Assembly (NCBI RefSeq): GCF_022440845.1
Contig: NZ_JAKNTO010000001.1
Coordinates: forward strand, 2,480,001-2,544,000
DNA length: 64,000 bases
DNA from: Ruminococcus sp. OA3
Lineage (GTDB): Bacteria > Bacillota > Clostridia > Lachnospirales > Lachnospiraceae
Reading direction: 5' to 3'
The position numbers and the translations under genes were made by a program. This document shows, piece after piece, positions 8,654-16,270 of the stretch (positions within the stretch are counted from its first letter, which is position 1; every line of letters starts with the position of its first letter). Below the pieces are notes generated by a model, which ran no database searches, had not been told where the DNA came from, and saw only the letters and a program-made list of their open reading frames with translations.

Positions 8654-10171
8654 GTGACAATCAAGAAAAAGATCAGGCTGTCCAATATCATGATGGTTCT
8701 GATTCCAATCTTATTTACAGCAATTGTGATTAACGTCTGTCTGCACACGTCACTTGGCAGTTTCTGGTATACCCTGGAGGCCATGTACAGTGATGAAAAC
8801 AGCATTCAGTTTGCCCAGAGCATGATCTATACCTATCAGCAGGAGCTGTGGGAGAATAACTGGGGGCTGGGCGGGCATACGGATGCTTCCGGGGAAATCA
8901 AGAGGACGGATGAGATGCACCATCTGGAAAATAAGCTGTCGGGGATGGGATATCAGTTTATGATCACGAAAAACGAAAAGCTGATCTATACCAACCTTAC
9001 GGAAGAAGATATGCAGGCAGCCCGGTCGGTGGCGGGGGATGCCATCGATACGGCAAAGACTTTGACGGCGAGCAGGCACGAGGTGTCAGTCATTAAAAAT
9101 ACGTTTTACCACGGCGAAAAAACCTTCTGTATCACAGCAGTCCATCGTCAGCAGACGGATCAGGGCGTGGTGAATTACCTGAAGAATTACATTCTGAAAT
9201 ACCTGTATGGCATCATTCTGTTCTTTGTCCTCCTGACGCTGTTTGTGAATGGAATTTCATCGTGGTGGATTTCAAGAAGTATCCTCAAGCCCCTGCGCCA
9301 GCTCAGTATGGGAACAAAAGAAATCCGGGAAGGAAATCTGGATACAAAAATGAGTTACCGGAAAAAAGATGAGTTTGGAGAAGTATGCAGAGATTTTGAC
9401 GAGATGCGCGTTTACATGAAAGAGTCTGTAGACCAGCGTCTGCGGGATGAAAAGCGGAGAAAGGATCTTATCAGAGGTATTTCCCATGATCTGAGGACTC
9501 CGATTACCTCCATCATCGGATATCTGGACGGATTAAGGGATGGCATCGCAGACACTCCGGAAAAAAGAATACGTTATCTGGAGGCGATCAGGACCAGAAC
9601 CGGTAATCTTGTAAGGCTTGTGGACAGTCTTTCTGAGTACAGCCGGCTGGATAACGGTTTCTGTTACCGCATGGAGGAAGCGGATTTCAAAGAATTCGTA
9701 GAACAATATCTGGAAATCTGCAGGCGGGACGCAGAGCAGAACCAGGTGGAGATTGCATTTGTGTATGGAAAAGAGGCATTTCCGGTACAGATCGACCGGG
9801 AGGAATTTAAGCGGGTATTTGACAATCTGTTTACGAACACTGTGAAATACCGTGATTCAGAGAAATCTCACATTCTGATCACCCTGAAACGTACTTTAGA
9901 GGGAGCAGATATTGAACTGGTATTCAAAGACGACGGGCCGGGAGTACCGGGAGAGAGCCTGGAACTGTTATTTGACAGTTTTTACAGGGTGGATGACGCG
10001 AGAAGCCAGTCGGAAAAAGGAAGCGGTATCGGACTTGCGGTAGTGAAAGAGATCATTCTTGGCCATGGAGGGAATGTGAAAGCAGAAAACAGGGATGGGC
10101 TGGCGATTGTCATTCATCTGCCGGCTGCCGGGGAGGATATAGATGGAAAAAATACTGATCGTGGAAGATGA
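8654..10171 (+). CDS. Sensor histidine kinase (OmpR-partner type)
   Basis: Membrane sensor kinase of 505 residues with a GTG start (AAAGGAG 9 nt upstream). One N-terminal membrane helix (about 11-33), an extracytoplasmic sensor region of about 150 residues, and a second helix (about 184-207) precede a HAMP domain. The phospho-acceptor is His278 in SHDLRTPITS. The ATPase core has an N box (FDNLFTNTVKYRD), G1 (DDGPGVPGE) and G2 (GSGIGLAVVKEI). It overlaps the response regulator by 29 nt, indicating coupled translation. The sensed signal is unknown. The downstream acetyltransferase, alcohol dehydrogenase and ABC/FtsX genes are candidate targets. Confidence 0.93.
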   Translation: MTIKKKIRLSNIMMVLIPILFTAIVINVCLHTSLGSFWYTLEAMYSDENSIQFAQSMIYTYQQELWENNWGLGGHTDASGEIKRTDEMHHLENKLSGMGYQFMITKNEKLIYTNLTEEDMQAARSVAGDAIDTAKTLTASRHEVSVIKNTFYHGEKTFCITAVHRQQTDQGVVNYLKNYILKYLYGIILFFVLLTLFVNGISSWWISRSILKPLRQLSMGTKEIREGNLDTKMSYRKKDEFGEVCRDFDEMRVYMKESVDQRLRDEKRRKDLIRGISHDLRTPITSIIGYLDGLRDGIADTPEKRIRYLEAIRTRTGNLVRLVDSLSEYSRLDNGFCYRMEEADFKEFVEQYLEICRRDAEQNQVEIAFVYGKEAFPVQIDREEFKRVFDNLFTNTVKYRDSEKSHILITLKRTLEGADIELVFKDDGPGVPGESLELLFDSFYRVDDARSQSEKGSGIGLAVVKEIILGHGGNVKAENRDGLAIVIHLPAAGEDIDGKNTDRGR

Positions 10172-10838
10172 TGAATTGATCGCAGAGTTGGAGCGGGATT
10201 ATCTGGAGGTGAATGGATTTGAGGCGGATATCGCTTTTGACGGGCCCAGCGGAGAAAGAAAAGCAAAGACAGAAAGCTATGACGCCATTTTGCTGGACGT
10301 GATGCTTCCGGGGAAAACAGGCTTTGATGTCTGCCGGGAACTGAGGCGTACCTTGCGCCTGCCGATTATTATGGTGACAGCCAAAAAGGAAGATATCGAT
10401 AAAATCCGGGGGCTTGGGCTGGGTGCGGACGATTATCTGGTAAAACCATTCAGTCCTGCGGAATTGGTGGCCAGAGTGAAATCACATATCCATATCCACA
10501 ACTTGCTTCTGGAAGTACGGGAAGAAAATGAGGAGACGGAGATTACATATCAGAATCTCAGGATACTTCCCAAATCCAGAATGGTATATCTGGACAAAAA
10601 GGAGGTGGTACTGGTAAATAAGGAATTCGAACTTTTACTTTTCATGGCGGAAAATCCCAATATTGTCTTTTCTAAAGACATACTTTTTGACAGAATCTGG
10701 GGAATGGATTCCATGGGAGATACTGCAACCGTGACTGTGCACATTAACCGGCTTCGGGAAAAGCTGGGCAAGAATGTTTCAAAAACACAGTTTATTGAAA
10801 CCGTCTGGGGAGCGGGATACCGTTTCAGGATTAACTGA
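10143..10838 (+). CDS. Response regulator, OmpR/PhoB family
   Basis: 231-residue regulator. The receiver domain (1-120) has acidic residues Glu8, Asp9 and Asp10, the phosphorylation site Asp52 in LLDVMLPGKTG, and the conserved Lys in LVKPF. The C-terminal winged-helix DNA-binding domain spans about 130-230 and ends TVWGAGYRFRIN. It starts inside the kinase gene, so the two are co-translated. Confidence 0.95.
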   Translation: MEKILIVEDDELIAELERDYLEVNGFEADIAFDGPSGERKAKTESYDAILLDVMLPGKTGFDVCRELRRTLRLPIIMVTAKKEDIDKIRGLGLGADDYLVKPFSPAELVARVKSHIHIHNLLLEVREENEETEITYQNLRILPKSRMVYLDKKEVVLVNKEFELLLFMAENPNIVFSKDILFDRIWGMDSMGDTATVTVHINRLREKLGKNVSKTQFIETVWGAGYRFRIN

Positions 10839-10871
10839 TAAATAGAATTTTATAAATGTTGGAGAGCAGAA

Positions 10872-11456
10872 ATGATAGGAGTAAAAGAATTTATAGAATA
10901 TATGGACAGCGGGAAAAAAGTAACAGGAGGTACAGAGATACATGCGTGCATGCACAGGCTGTCACAGGAAGCTTTGCAGCTGACGGCGGAATTAAACGGA
11001 TGCTATCATACACCGGAAGAAATCCGGAATCTGATGGAACGGCTGACCGGGAAGCCGGTGGATGAAAACTTCAACCTCTTCCCGCCCTTTTATACAGACT
11101 TTGGGAAAAACCTCACAATTGGAAAACATGTATTTTTTAATTCCGGATGTAAGTTTCAGGATCAGGGAGGGATTACCATTGGTGACGACACCCTGATTGG
11201 GCACAATGTAGTCCTTGCAACCCTGAATCACAATCTGGATCCCGAACACCGGGGTGATATCATCCCTGCACCGATCCATATTGGCAGAAAGGTATGGATA
11301 GGATCAGGGGCTACCGTTCTTTCGGGAGTTACCATTGGTGACGGGGCAGTGGTTGCGGCGGGGGCGGTGGTCACGAAAGATGTCCCGGAAAATACCATAG
11401 TGGGCGGAGTGCCGGCTGAAATTATCAAAACAATTGTGACAGACGATGGAAGATAA
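10872..11456 (+). CDS. Sugar O-acetyltransferase, maltose/galactoside acetyltransferase type
   Basis: 194-residue left-handed beta-helix enzyme of the LacA/Maa/NodL family, which moves an acetyl group from acetyl-CoA to a sugar hydroxyl in the cytoplasm. The N-terminal helical Mac domain (about 10-60) is followed by hexapeptide repeats ([22 protein letters not shown], quoted in part as [10 protein letters not shown]). The catalytic His is in [14 protein letters not shown], and the end is [11 protein letters not shown]. It starts 34 bp after the response regulator and is probably co-transcribed with it. The acceptor is unknown. Confidence 0.9.
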   Translation: MIGVKEFIEYMDSGKKVTGGTEIHACMHRLSQEALQLTAELNGCYHTPEEIRNLMERLTGKPVDENFNLFPPFYTDFGKNLTIGKHVFFNSGCKFQDQGGITIGDDTLIGHNVVLATLNHNLDPEHRGDIIPAPIHIGRKVWIGSGATVLSGVTIGDGAVVAAGAVVTKDVPENTIVGGVPAEIIKTIVTDDGR

Positions 11457-11509
11457 GTCCGGGATATTGCCCGGGAAAGTGTATGAAAATGAGAAAGGAG
11501 AATTAAGAT

Positions 11510-12697
11510 ATGTTAGGAAATTTTGTGTTTTCAAATCCGACAAAACTTTATTTTGGGGAGGATTCTTTAGACTGTTTAAGTGAAGAACTTTCAAAATACG
11601 GGAAGAATGTTCAGCTTGTATATGGCGGGGGGTCTGTTAAAAAGAATGGCATTTATGACAAGGTTGTTGAAATCTTAAAAGCCAATGGAAAAGAAGTGTT
11701 TGAAGATGGCGGTGTCATGCCAAATCCGACCGTAGAGAAACTTCATGAAGGTGTTCAGATTGCAAGAGATCATCAGGTGGACTTTATTCTGGCAGTAGGA
11801 GGCGGTTCCTGCTGTGATTATGCCAAGGCAGTGTCAGTCTCTGTGAACTGCAGGGAGGAGCCGTGGGAGAAGTATTATCTGAAATATGAGGATGTAGATG
11901 CCGACACAGAGATTGTACCGGTAGGATGTGTGCTGACGATGGTAGGCACCGGCTCTGAGATGAATGGCGGAGCGGTAATCACAAACCATGAAAGTAAATT
12001 AAAAATCGGACATATTTTCGGAGAACGCGTATATCCTAAATTTGCTGTACTGGATCCGACCTTTACCTATTCTCTGCCGAAGTACCAGATGACAGCAGGT
12101 TTTTACGATATTCTGAATCACATCTGTGAACAGTATTTTTCCGGTGAGGATGACAATACGTCGGATTATATCATGGAAGGTCTGATGCGTTCACTCATTC
12201 ACAGTTCAAGGATCGCAATAAAAGATCCGGAAGACTATGAGGCCAGAAGCAATATCATGTGGACGGCCACATGGGCGCTGAATACCCTTGTGGCGATGGG
12301 AAAATCCACAGACTGGATGGTGCACATGCTTGGTCAGGCAGTGGGTGCTCATACGGATGCAACCCACGGGATGACACTTTCAGCGGTATCCCTGCCATAT
12401 TACCGCTATATCATGCCTTATGGACTTGCGAAGTTCAAACGTTTTGCAATGCATGTATGGGATATAAACCCGGAAGGAAAAACGGATGAAGCAATCGCGG
12501 CAGAAGGGTTAAACGCCATGGAGGCATGGATGAGAGAGATCGGGGTTGCCATGAATATCAGCGAGCTTGGAGTGACGGAAGATATGCTGGATGACCTTGT
12601 AAAGAGCACTCTTGTGATGAAAGGTGGTTATAAAGTTCTGACCCGGGAAGAAATTAAGAAGGTTTTCAAAGAAAGTTTGCAGAGCATAGGATCATAA
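11510..12697 (+). CDS. Iron-containing alcohol dehydrogenase (butanol dehydrogenase/YqhD-like)
   Basis: 395-residue group III alcohol dehydrogenase that reduces aldehydes to alcohols with NAD(P)H in the cytoplasm. The nucleotide-binding motif GGGSCCDYAKAV follows an N-terminal Rossmann-like half. The metal-binding residues are in FYDILNHICEQ (Asp, His) and in HMLGQAVGAHTDATHGMT (two His). AGAAAGGAG precedes the ATG. It lies 53 bp after the acetyltransferase. The length and motifs fit the BDH/YqhD group, which has broad aldehyde range. Confidence 0.9.
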   Translation: MLGNFVFSNPTKLYFGEDSLDCLSEELSKYGKNVQLVYGGGSVKKNGIYDKVVEILKANGKEVFEDGGVMPNPTVEKLHEGVQIARDHQVDFILAVGGGSCCDYAKAVSVSVNCREEPWEKYYLKYEDVDADTEIVPVGCVLTMVGTGSEMNGGAVITNHESKLKIGHIFGERVYPKFAVLDPTFTYSLPKYQMTAGFYDILNHICEQYFSGEDDNTSDYIMEGLMRSLIHSSRIAIKDPEDYEARSNIMWTATWALNTLVAMGKSTDWMVHMLGQAVGAHTDATHGMTLSAVSLPYYRYIMPYGLAKFKRFAMHVWDINPEGKTDEAIAAEGLNAMEAWMREIGVAMNISELGVTEDMLDDLVKSTLVMKGGYKVLTREEIKKVFKESLQSIGS

Positions 12698-12731
12698 ACA
12701 CCTGCAATTTTGGCGGTATATGGAAAGAAGA

Positions 12732-12791
12732 ATGAACAGTGGATGTTTCGGGGGTACATTACTCATGGAACACTCACTGTCCATTTTTTTA
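12732..12791 (+). terminator. Probable intrinsic terminator after the alcohol dehydrogenase
   Basis: ATGAACAGT pairs with ACTGTCCAT (8 of 9) across a long loop, followed by TTTTTTT. A smaller hairpin in the loop, ATGGA with TCCAT, uses the same T-run. Confidence 0.45.
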
Positions 12792-12927
12792 TAGATAAAA
12801 CATACAGAAGGATAAAAGCAGTTAAGAAATGAGAAAGTATCCGTTTAGAAATTGTTTATCTTTTTGTTAGCTGCATGTTATCCGCAGATATTACAGTATG
12901 AACAGATGAGGAAAGGAAGTACAGGAA

Positions 12928-14022
12928 ATGAAGAAAAAAATATACATGGCATACCTGATGTCACTGGCAATCGGTACTGTTACCGGATGCGGGCAGAATG
13001 CAAAGGCATCTGAGAATACTGTACAGATGGAAACCGCAAATGAGGAACATATAGAAAAGAATTACATTGAGCCGGGTACGAAAATACAATCACTGGAAGA
13101 AGGGTTATCGGTCGTTCGATTTGAAGGCAATTATGGGTTTGATGAATTTTTAGGACAGGGGGGTTCGTCCTCTGATGATGGAGTCGCAGAGTATTTAAGC
13201 GATGCACTTCTTTCTGATATACCGGGTCTGCTCATGGGTCAAAACCCATTCGGATGCAGCACCCTGTCTGTAAAAAATACAGAAGGGGGAAATCTCTTTG
13301 GAAGAAACTTTGACTGGAATACCTGCAATGGGTTGATTGTAAGCTCCAGGCCGGAAGAAGGATATGCCTCTGTTTCCACAGCCAACATGGACTTCGTACA
13401 GGCTGGTGGACTGGATATTTTAAGTCTGCCGGATACGGCACAGGCAATCATTGGACTGTATGCGCCATTAGACGGCATGAATGAAAAAGGTTTTGCAGTG
13501 TCTGTCAATATGATCGAGGATTCCGACACCATAGAGCAGGATACGGATAAACCGGATCTTACAACCACAACAGCCATCCGTCTGCTTCTCAATCGGGCGG
13601 CAAACGTGGAGGAAGCGCTGGACCTGCTTTCACAGTATGACCTGCATGCCTCCATGGGGATGATGATACATCTGGCACTTTCTGATGCGGTAGGGAACAG
13701 CGTCTCAGTGGAGTATGTAGACAATGAGATGGTAGTCACAGAAACTCCGGTTGTTACAAATTTCTATCTGGCGGAGGGCGGGAAATACGGGATTGGAACT
13801 ACCCAGTCCCATACCAGATTTGACATTTTAAGTGAAACACTGGCAGACCAGGAAACCATGACAGAGGCAGAGGTAAGGGATGCGCTTAATAGCGTGAGCA
13901 AAGATAACTTTGGTGACTCCCAATCCACGGAATGGAGTATCATCATGAATCAGGAAGCAAAGGAACTCACTTATTACCATAGAGAAAATTATCATCAGGG
14001 ATATACCATATCCGTGGAATAA
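12928..14022 (+). CDS. Lipoprotein of the choloylglycine hydrolase / linear amide C-N hydrolase family
   Basis: 364-residue Ntn-hydrolase-fold protein that should cut a linear amide bond (bile-salt, penicillin V or N-acyl amide type). A lipoprotein signal ends at Cys21 (TVTGC). The nucleophile is Cys110 (FGCSTL). Arg126 and Asp129 (GRNFDW) sit 16 and 19 residues later, the same spacing as Cys2, Arg18 and Asp21 in bile salt hydrolase. In this family the Cys must become N-terminal, so residues 22-109 would be a pro-segment. Cutting it would separate the enzyme from its lipid anchor unless the parts stay bound. The substrate is not predictable; bile salts are only one option. Its own promoter region follows the upstream terminator. 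Confidence 0.85.
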   Translation: MKKKIYMAYLMSLAIGTVTGCGQNAKASENTVQMETANEEHIEKNYIEPGTKIQSLEEGLSVVRFEGNYGFDEFLGQGGSSSDDGVAEYLSDALLSDIPGLLMGQNPFGCSTLSVKNTEGGNLFGRNFDWNTCNGLIVSSRPEEGYASVSTANMDFVQAGGLDILSLPDTAQAIIGLYAPLDGMNEKGFAVSVNMIEDSDTIEQDTDKPDLTTTTAIRLLLNRAANVEEALDLLSQYDLHASMGMMIHLALSDAVGNSVSVEYVDNEMVVTETPVVTNFYLAEGGKYGIGTTQSHTRFDILSETLADQETMTEAEVRDALNSVSKDNFGDSQSTEWSIIMNQEAKELTYYHRENYHQGYTISVE

Positions 14023-14029
14023 ACAGGTA

Positions 14030-14110
14030 ACATCCATGTCGCTAAGGTTTGAGAAGACCGGACCAAAGCCGACAGGATGTACGTTGTAACTAAGGCTCGG
14101 AACCGAGCCT
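14030..14110. repeat. Structured intergenic element with two strong stems
   Basis: ACATCC-a-TGTCG (14030-14041) pairs with CGACAGGATGT (14070-14080), 11 bp with one bulge. It is followed by AGGCTCGG-aa-CCGAGCCT (14093-14110), a perfect 8-bp stem. There is no T-run. It fills the gap between the hydrolase and the adenylating enzyme. Confidence 0.55.
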
Positions 14111-14137
14111 AAGATACATAAGCAAAGGAGGAGCACT

Positions 14138-15523
14138 ATGAACTATGTAAAAACACTGCTGGATTTATACCGCTTAAAGAAACAGACAAAGCTGAATGCA
14201 AAACGGATGCGTGCCCTGCAGGAGAAGAAACTCCGGACGATGCTGCATCATGCATGGGACAACTCCGCTTATTATAAAAGGACCTTTGAAGCGGCCGGTA
14301 TCACAGAGGAGCAATTGGATGAGCTGCCCCTTTCCTGTTTCCCAACCATGGACAAGAAAGTTTTTTTAAAGCATTTTGATGAGCTGGTAGTACCGCAGGA
14401 TTTACGGTTGAGTGAGATCCGTGAATTTGACGCAGCAGGATCAGCAGACCGCAGGCCATACAAAGGGAAATACCATGTGGTACACTCCTCCGGAAGTACC
14501 GGAAAACCCGGTTACTTTATATATGACGAGGCGGCATGGAACAGCATGCTGGTGGGCATGCTCCGGGCGGCGCTCTGGAACATGTCTATGCCCCGGATAT
14601 TGTCTTTGCTGGTAAAACGTCCGAGAATTGTCTATATCGCAGCGACGGACGGCCGTTATGGGGGTGCCATGGCAGTGGGAGATGGAATCGATGGCGTTGG
14701 GGCGAAACAGATGTATCTGGATATCAAAACACCGCTGGACGAATGGATCCGGCAGGTCAAAGAGTTTCAGCCCAACATCATCATAGGATACCCTTCCGCA
14801 ATCAAAATCCTGGCGGAGCTTGTAGAAGAAGGCAGTGTAGAGGTAAAGGCAGTGCGGGTGATCTCCTGCGGAGAGCCTTTGGGGGCATCCTTAAGAAACT
14901 ATCTGGAGAAATGTTTTGGTACACAGGTAGTCAATTTCTATGGAGCCAGCGAATCCCTCACGCTGGGAGTGGAAACGAATGCAGAGGACGGCATGCTGCT
15001 CTTTGATGACATGAATTATATTGAAGTGGAAAGCGGCGTGATGTATCTGACCTGCCTGTATAATTTTGCACAGCCATTGATCCGTTACCGCATTTCCGAC
15101 AGCCTGGTACTAAGAGCAGCAGAAGAGGGCAGTCCATATCCATTCACAAGAGCCGTTGGCCTTCTGGGAAGAAGTGAAGATATCCTCTGGTTTGAAGATG
15201 GCTCCGGTAACAAGGAGTTCTTACATCCGCTTGCAATTGAAGGCTTCTGCATGGAAGGGCTTTTAGACTACCAGTTCCGTCAGGCAGGGAAGGACGCATT
15301 TGAGATGTATGCGGAAATTTCGGGGACTGCTTCCGAGGAGGCTATCCGCACAGAAATGCTCGTTCAGATGAGACAGATTCTTTTCGAAAAGAAATTAGAC
15401 TATGTACAGTTCTATGTGGTTTTTGTAGATGGAATTCTTCCAGACCCAGGGACGGGCAAAAAACCCCTGATTCTTCAGAAAGGAGAGACATGGCAGGATG
15501 AAAAAAGCGTTATTGCAGGGTAG
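14138..15523 (+). CDS. Adenylate-forming enzyme, PaaK/CapK (phenylacetate-CoA ligase-like)
   Basis: 461-residue member of the phenylacetate-CoA ligase/coenzyme F390 synthetase group, which activates a carboxylate with ATP. The ATP loop SSGSTGKPG is near residue 115. A second adenylation motif is NFYGASESLTLG near 270, and the C-terminal lid follows IRYRISDSLVLR. GGAGGAG sits 7 nt before the ATG. Its 3' end overlaps the ABC ATPase gene by 26 nt, so it is translated with an export-type ABC system, an unusual partner. It may activate an acyl group for a lipid, peptide or surface molecule handled by that system (inference). Confidence 0.85.
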   Translation: MNYVKTLLDLYRLKKQTKLNAKRMRALQEKKLRTMLHHAWDNSAYYKRTFEAAGITEEQLDELPLSCFPTMDKKVFLKHFDELVVPQDLRLSEIREFDAAGSADRRPYKGKYHVVHSSGSTGKPGYFIYDEAAWNSMLVGMLRAALWNMSMPRILSLLVKRPRIVYIAATDGRYGGAMAVGDGIDGVGAKQMYLDIKTPLDEWIRQVKEFQPNIIIGYPSAIKILAELVEEGSVEVKAVRVISCGEPLGASLRNYLEKCFGTQVVNFYGASESLTLGVETNAEDGMLLFDDMNYIEVESGVMYLTCLYNFAQPLIRYRISDSLVLRAAEEGSPYPFTRAVGLLGRSEDILWFEDGSGNKEFLHPLAIEGFCMEGLLDYQFRQAGKDAFEMYAEISGTASEEAIRTEMLVQMRQILFEKKLDYVQFYVVFVDGILPDPGTGKKPLILQKGETWQDEKSVIAG

Positions 15524-16259
15524 GCGGCTGAACAAAGTATTTGCACAGGGCCAGGTGAAAAATAAGGTGTTAGACCAGGTGGATGTGGATATCTGTGAAA
15601 AGGACTTCACCGTCATCATGGGTTCCTCCGGGGCAGGAAAGTCCACACTTTTATATGCCCTGAGCCAAATGGATGCGGTGACGGAAGGAACGGTCACCTA
15701 TAAGGGAAAGGAACTCACTCACATGAAGGAAAAGCAGATGGCTAAGCTTCGGGCAGAAGAATTTGGTTTTGTATTCCAGCAGACCCATCTGGTCAGCAAT
15801 CTGACGCTCTTTGAAAATGTGGCGGTGGCAGGCTTTTTGAGCAAAAAGGGCAGTACCAAAGAGATACAGAACCGGGCACGGACTTTGCTTACCCGGATGG
15901 GAGTAGAAAAAGCAGAGGACCGTCTCCCTTCCAAGGTATCAGGAGGTGAGGCACAGAGGGCAGCCATAGCAAGAGCCATGATCGGAAATCCGGGTCTTTT
16001 GTTTGCAGATGAGCCTACCGGGGCGTTGAACAGATCACATACCGGGGAGGTATTAGACCTGCTGACAGCGTTAAACCAATCTGGGCAGAGCATCCTGATG
16101 GCGACCCACGACCTGAGGGCTGCAGTCAGAGGAAACCGGATTTTGTATCTGGAGGATGGGAAGATCCTGGACGAACTGAAACTGCCTGCCTATCAGGCAG
16201 CTGAGGACAGAGCAAGGGAAAGCAGGATCAGTCGATGGCTTTCCAAGTTACAATGGTAG
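15498..16259 (+). CDS. ABC transporter ATP-binding protein, LolD/MacB type
   Basis: 253-residue ATPase. Walker A is GSSGAGKST near residue 41, the signature is VSGGEAQRAAIARA, Walker B is LLFADEPTGALN, and the H-loop is in MATHDLRAA. DEPTGALN is typical of the MacB/LolD/FtsE class, which works with FtsX-type permeases; the next gene is one. The start overlaps the end of the ligase gene, with AAGGAG 12-15 nt upstream. Confidence 0.92.
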   Translation: MKKALLQGRRLNKVFAQGQVKNKVLDQVDVDICEKDFTVIMGSSGAGKSTLLYALSQMDAVTEGTVTYKGKELTHMKEKQMAKLRAEEFGFVFQQTHLVSNLTLFENVAVAGFLSKKGSTKEIQNRARTLLTRMGVEKAEDRLPSKVSGGEAQRAAIARAMIGNPGLLFADEPTGALNRSHTGEVLDLLTALNQSGQSILMATHDLRAAVRGNRILYLEDGKILDELKLPAYQAAEDRARESRISRWLSKLQW

Positions 16260-16270
16260 GAGGTGCACAC

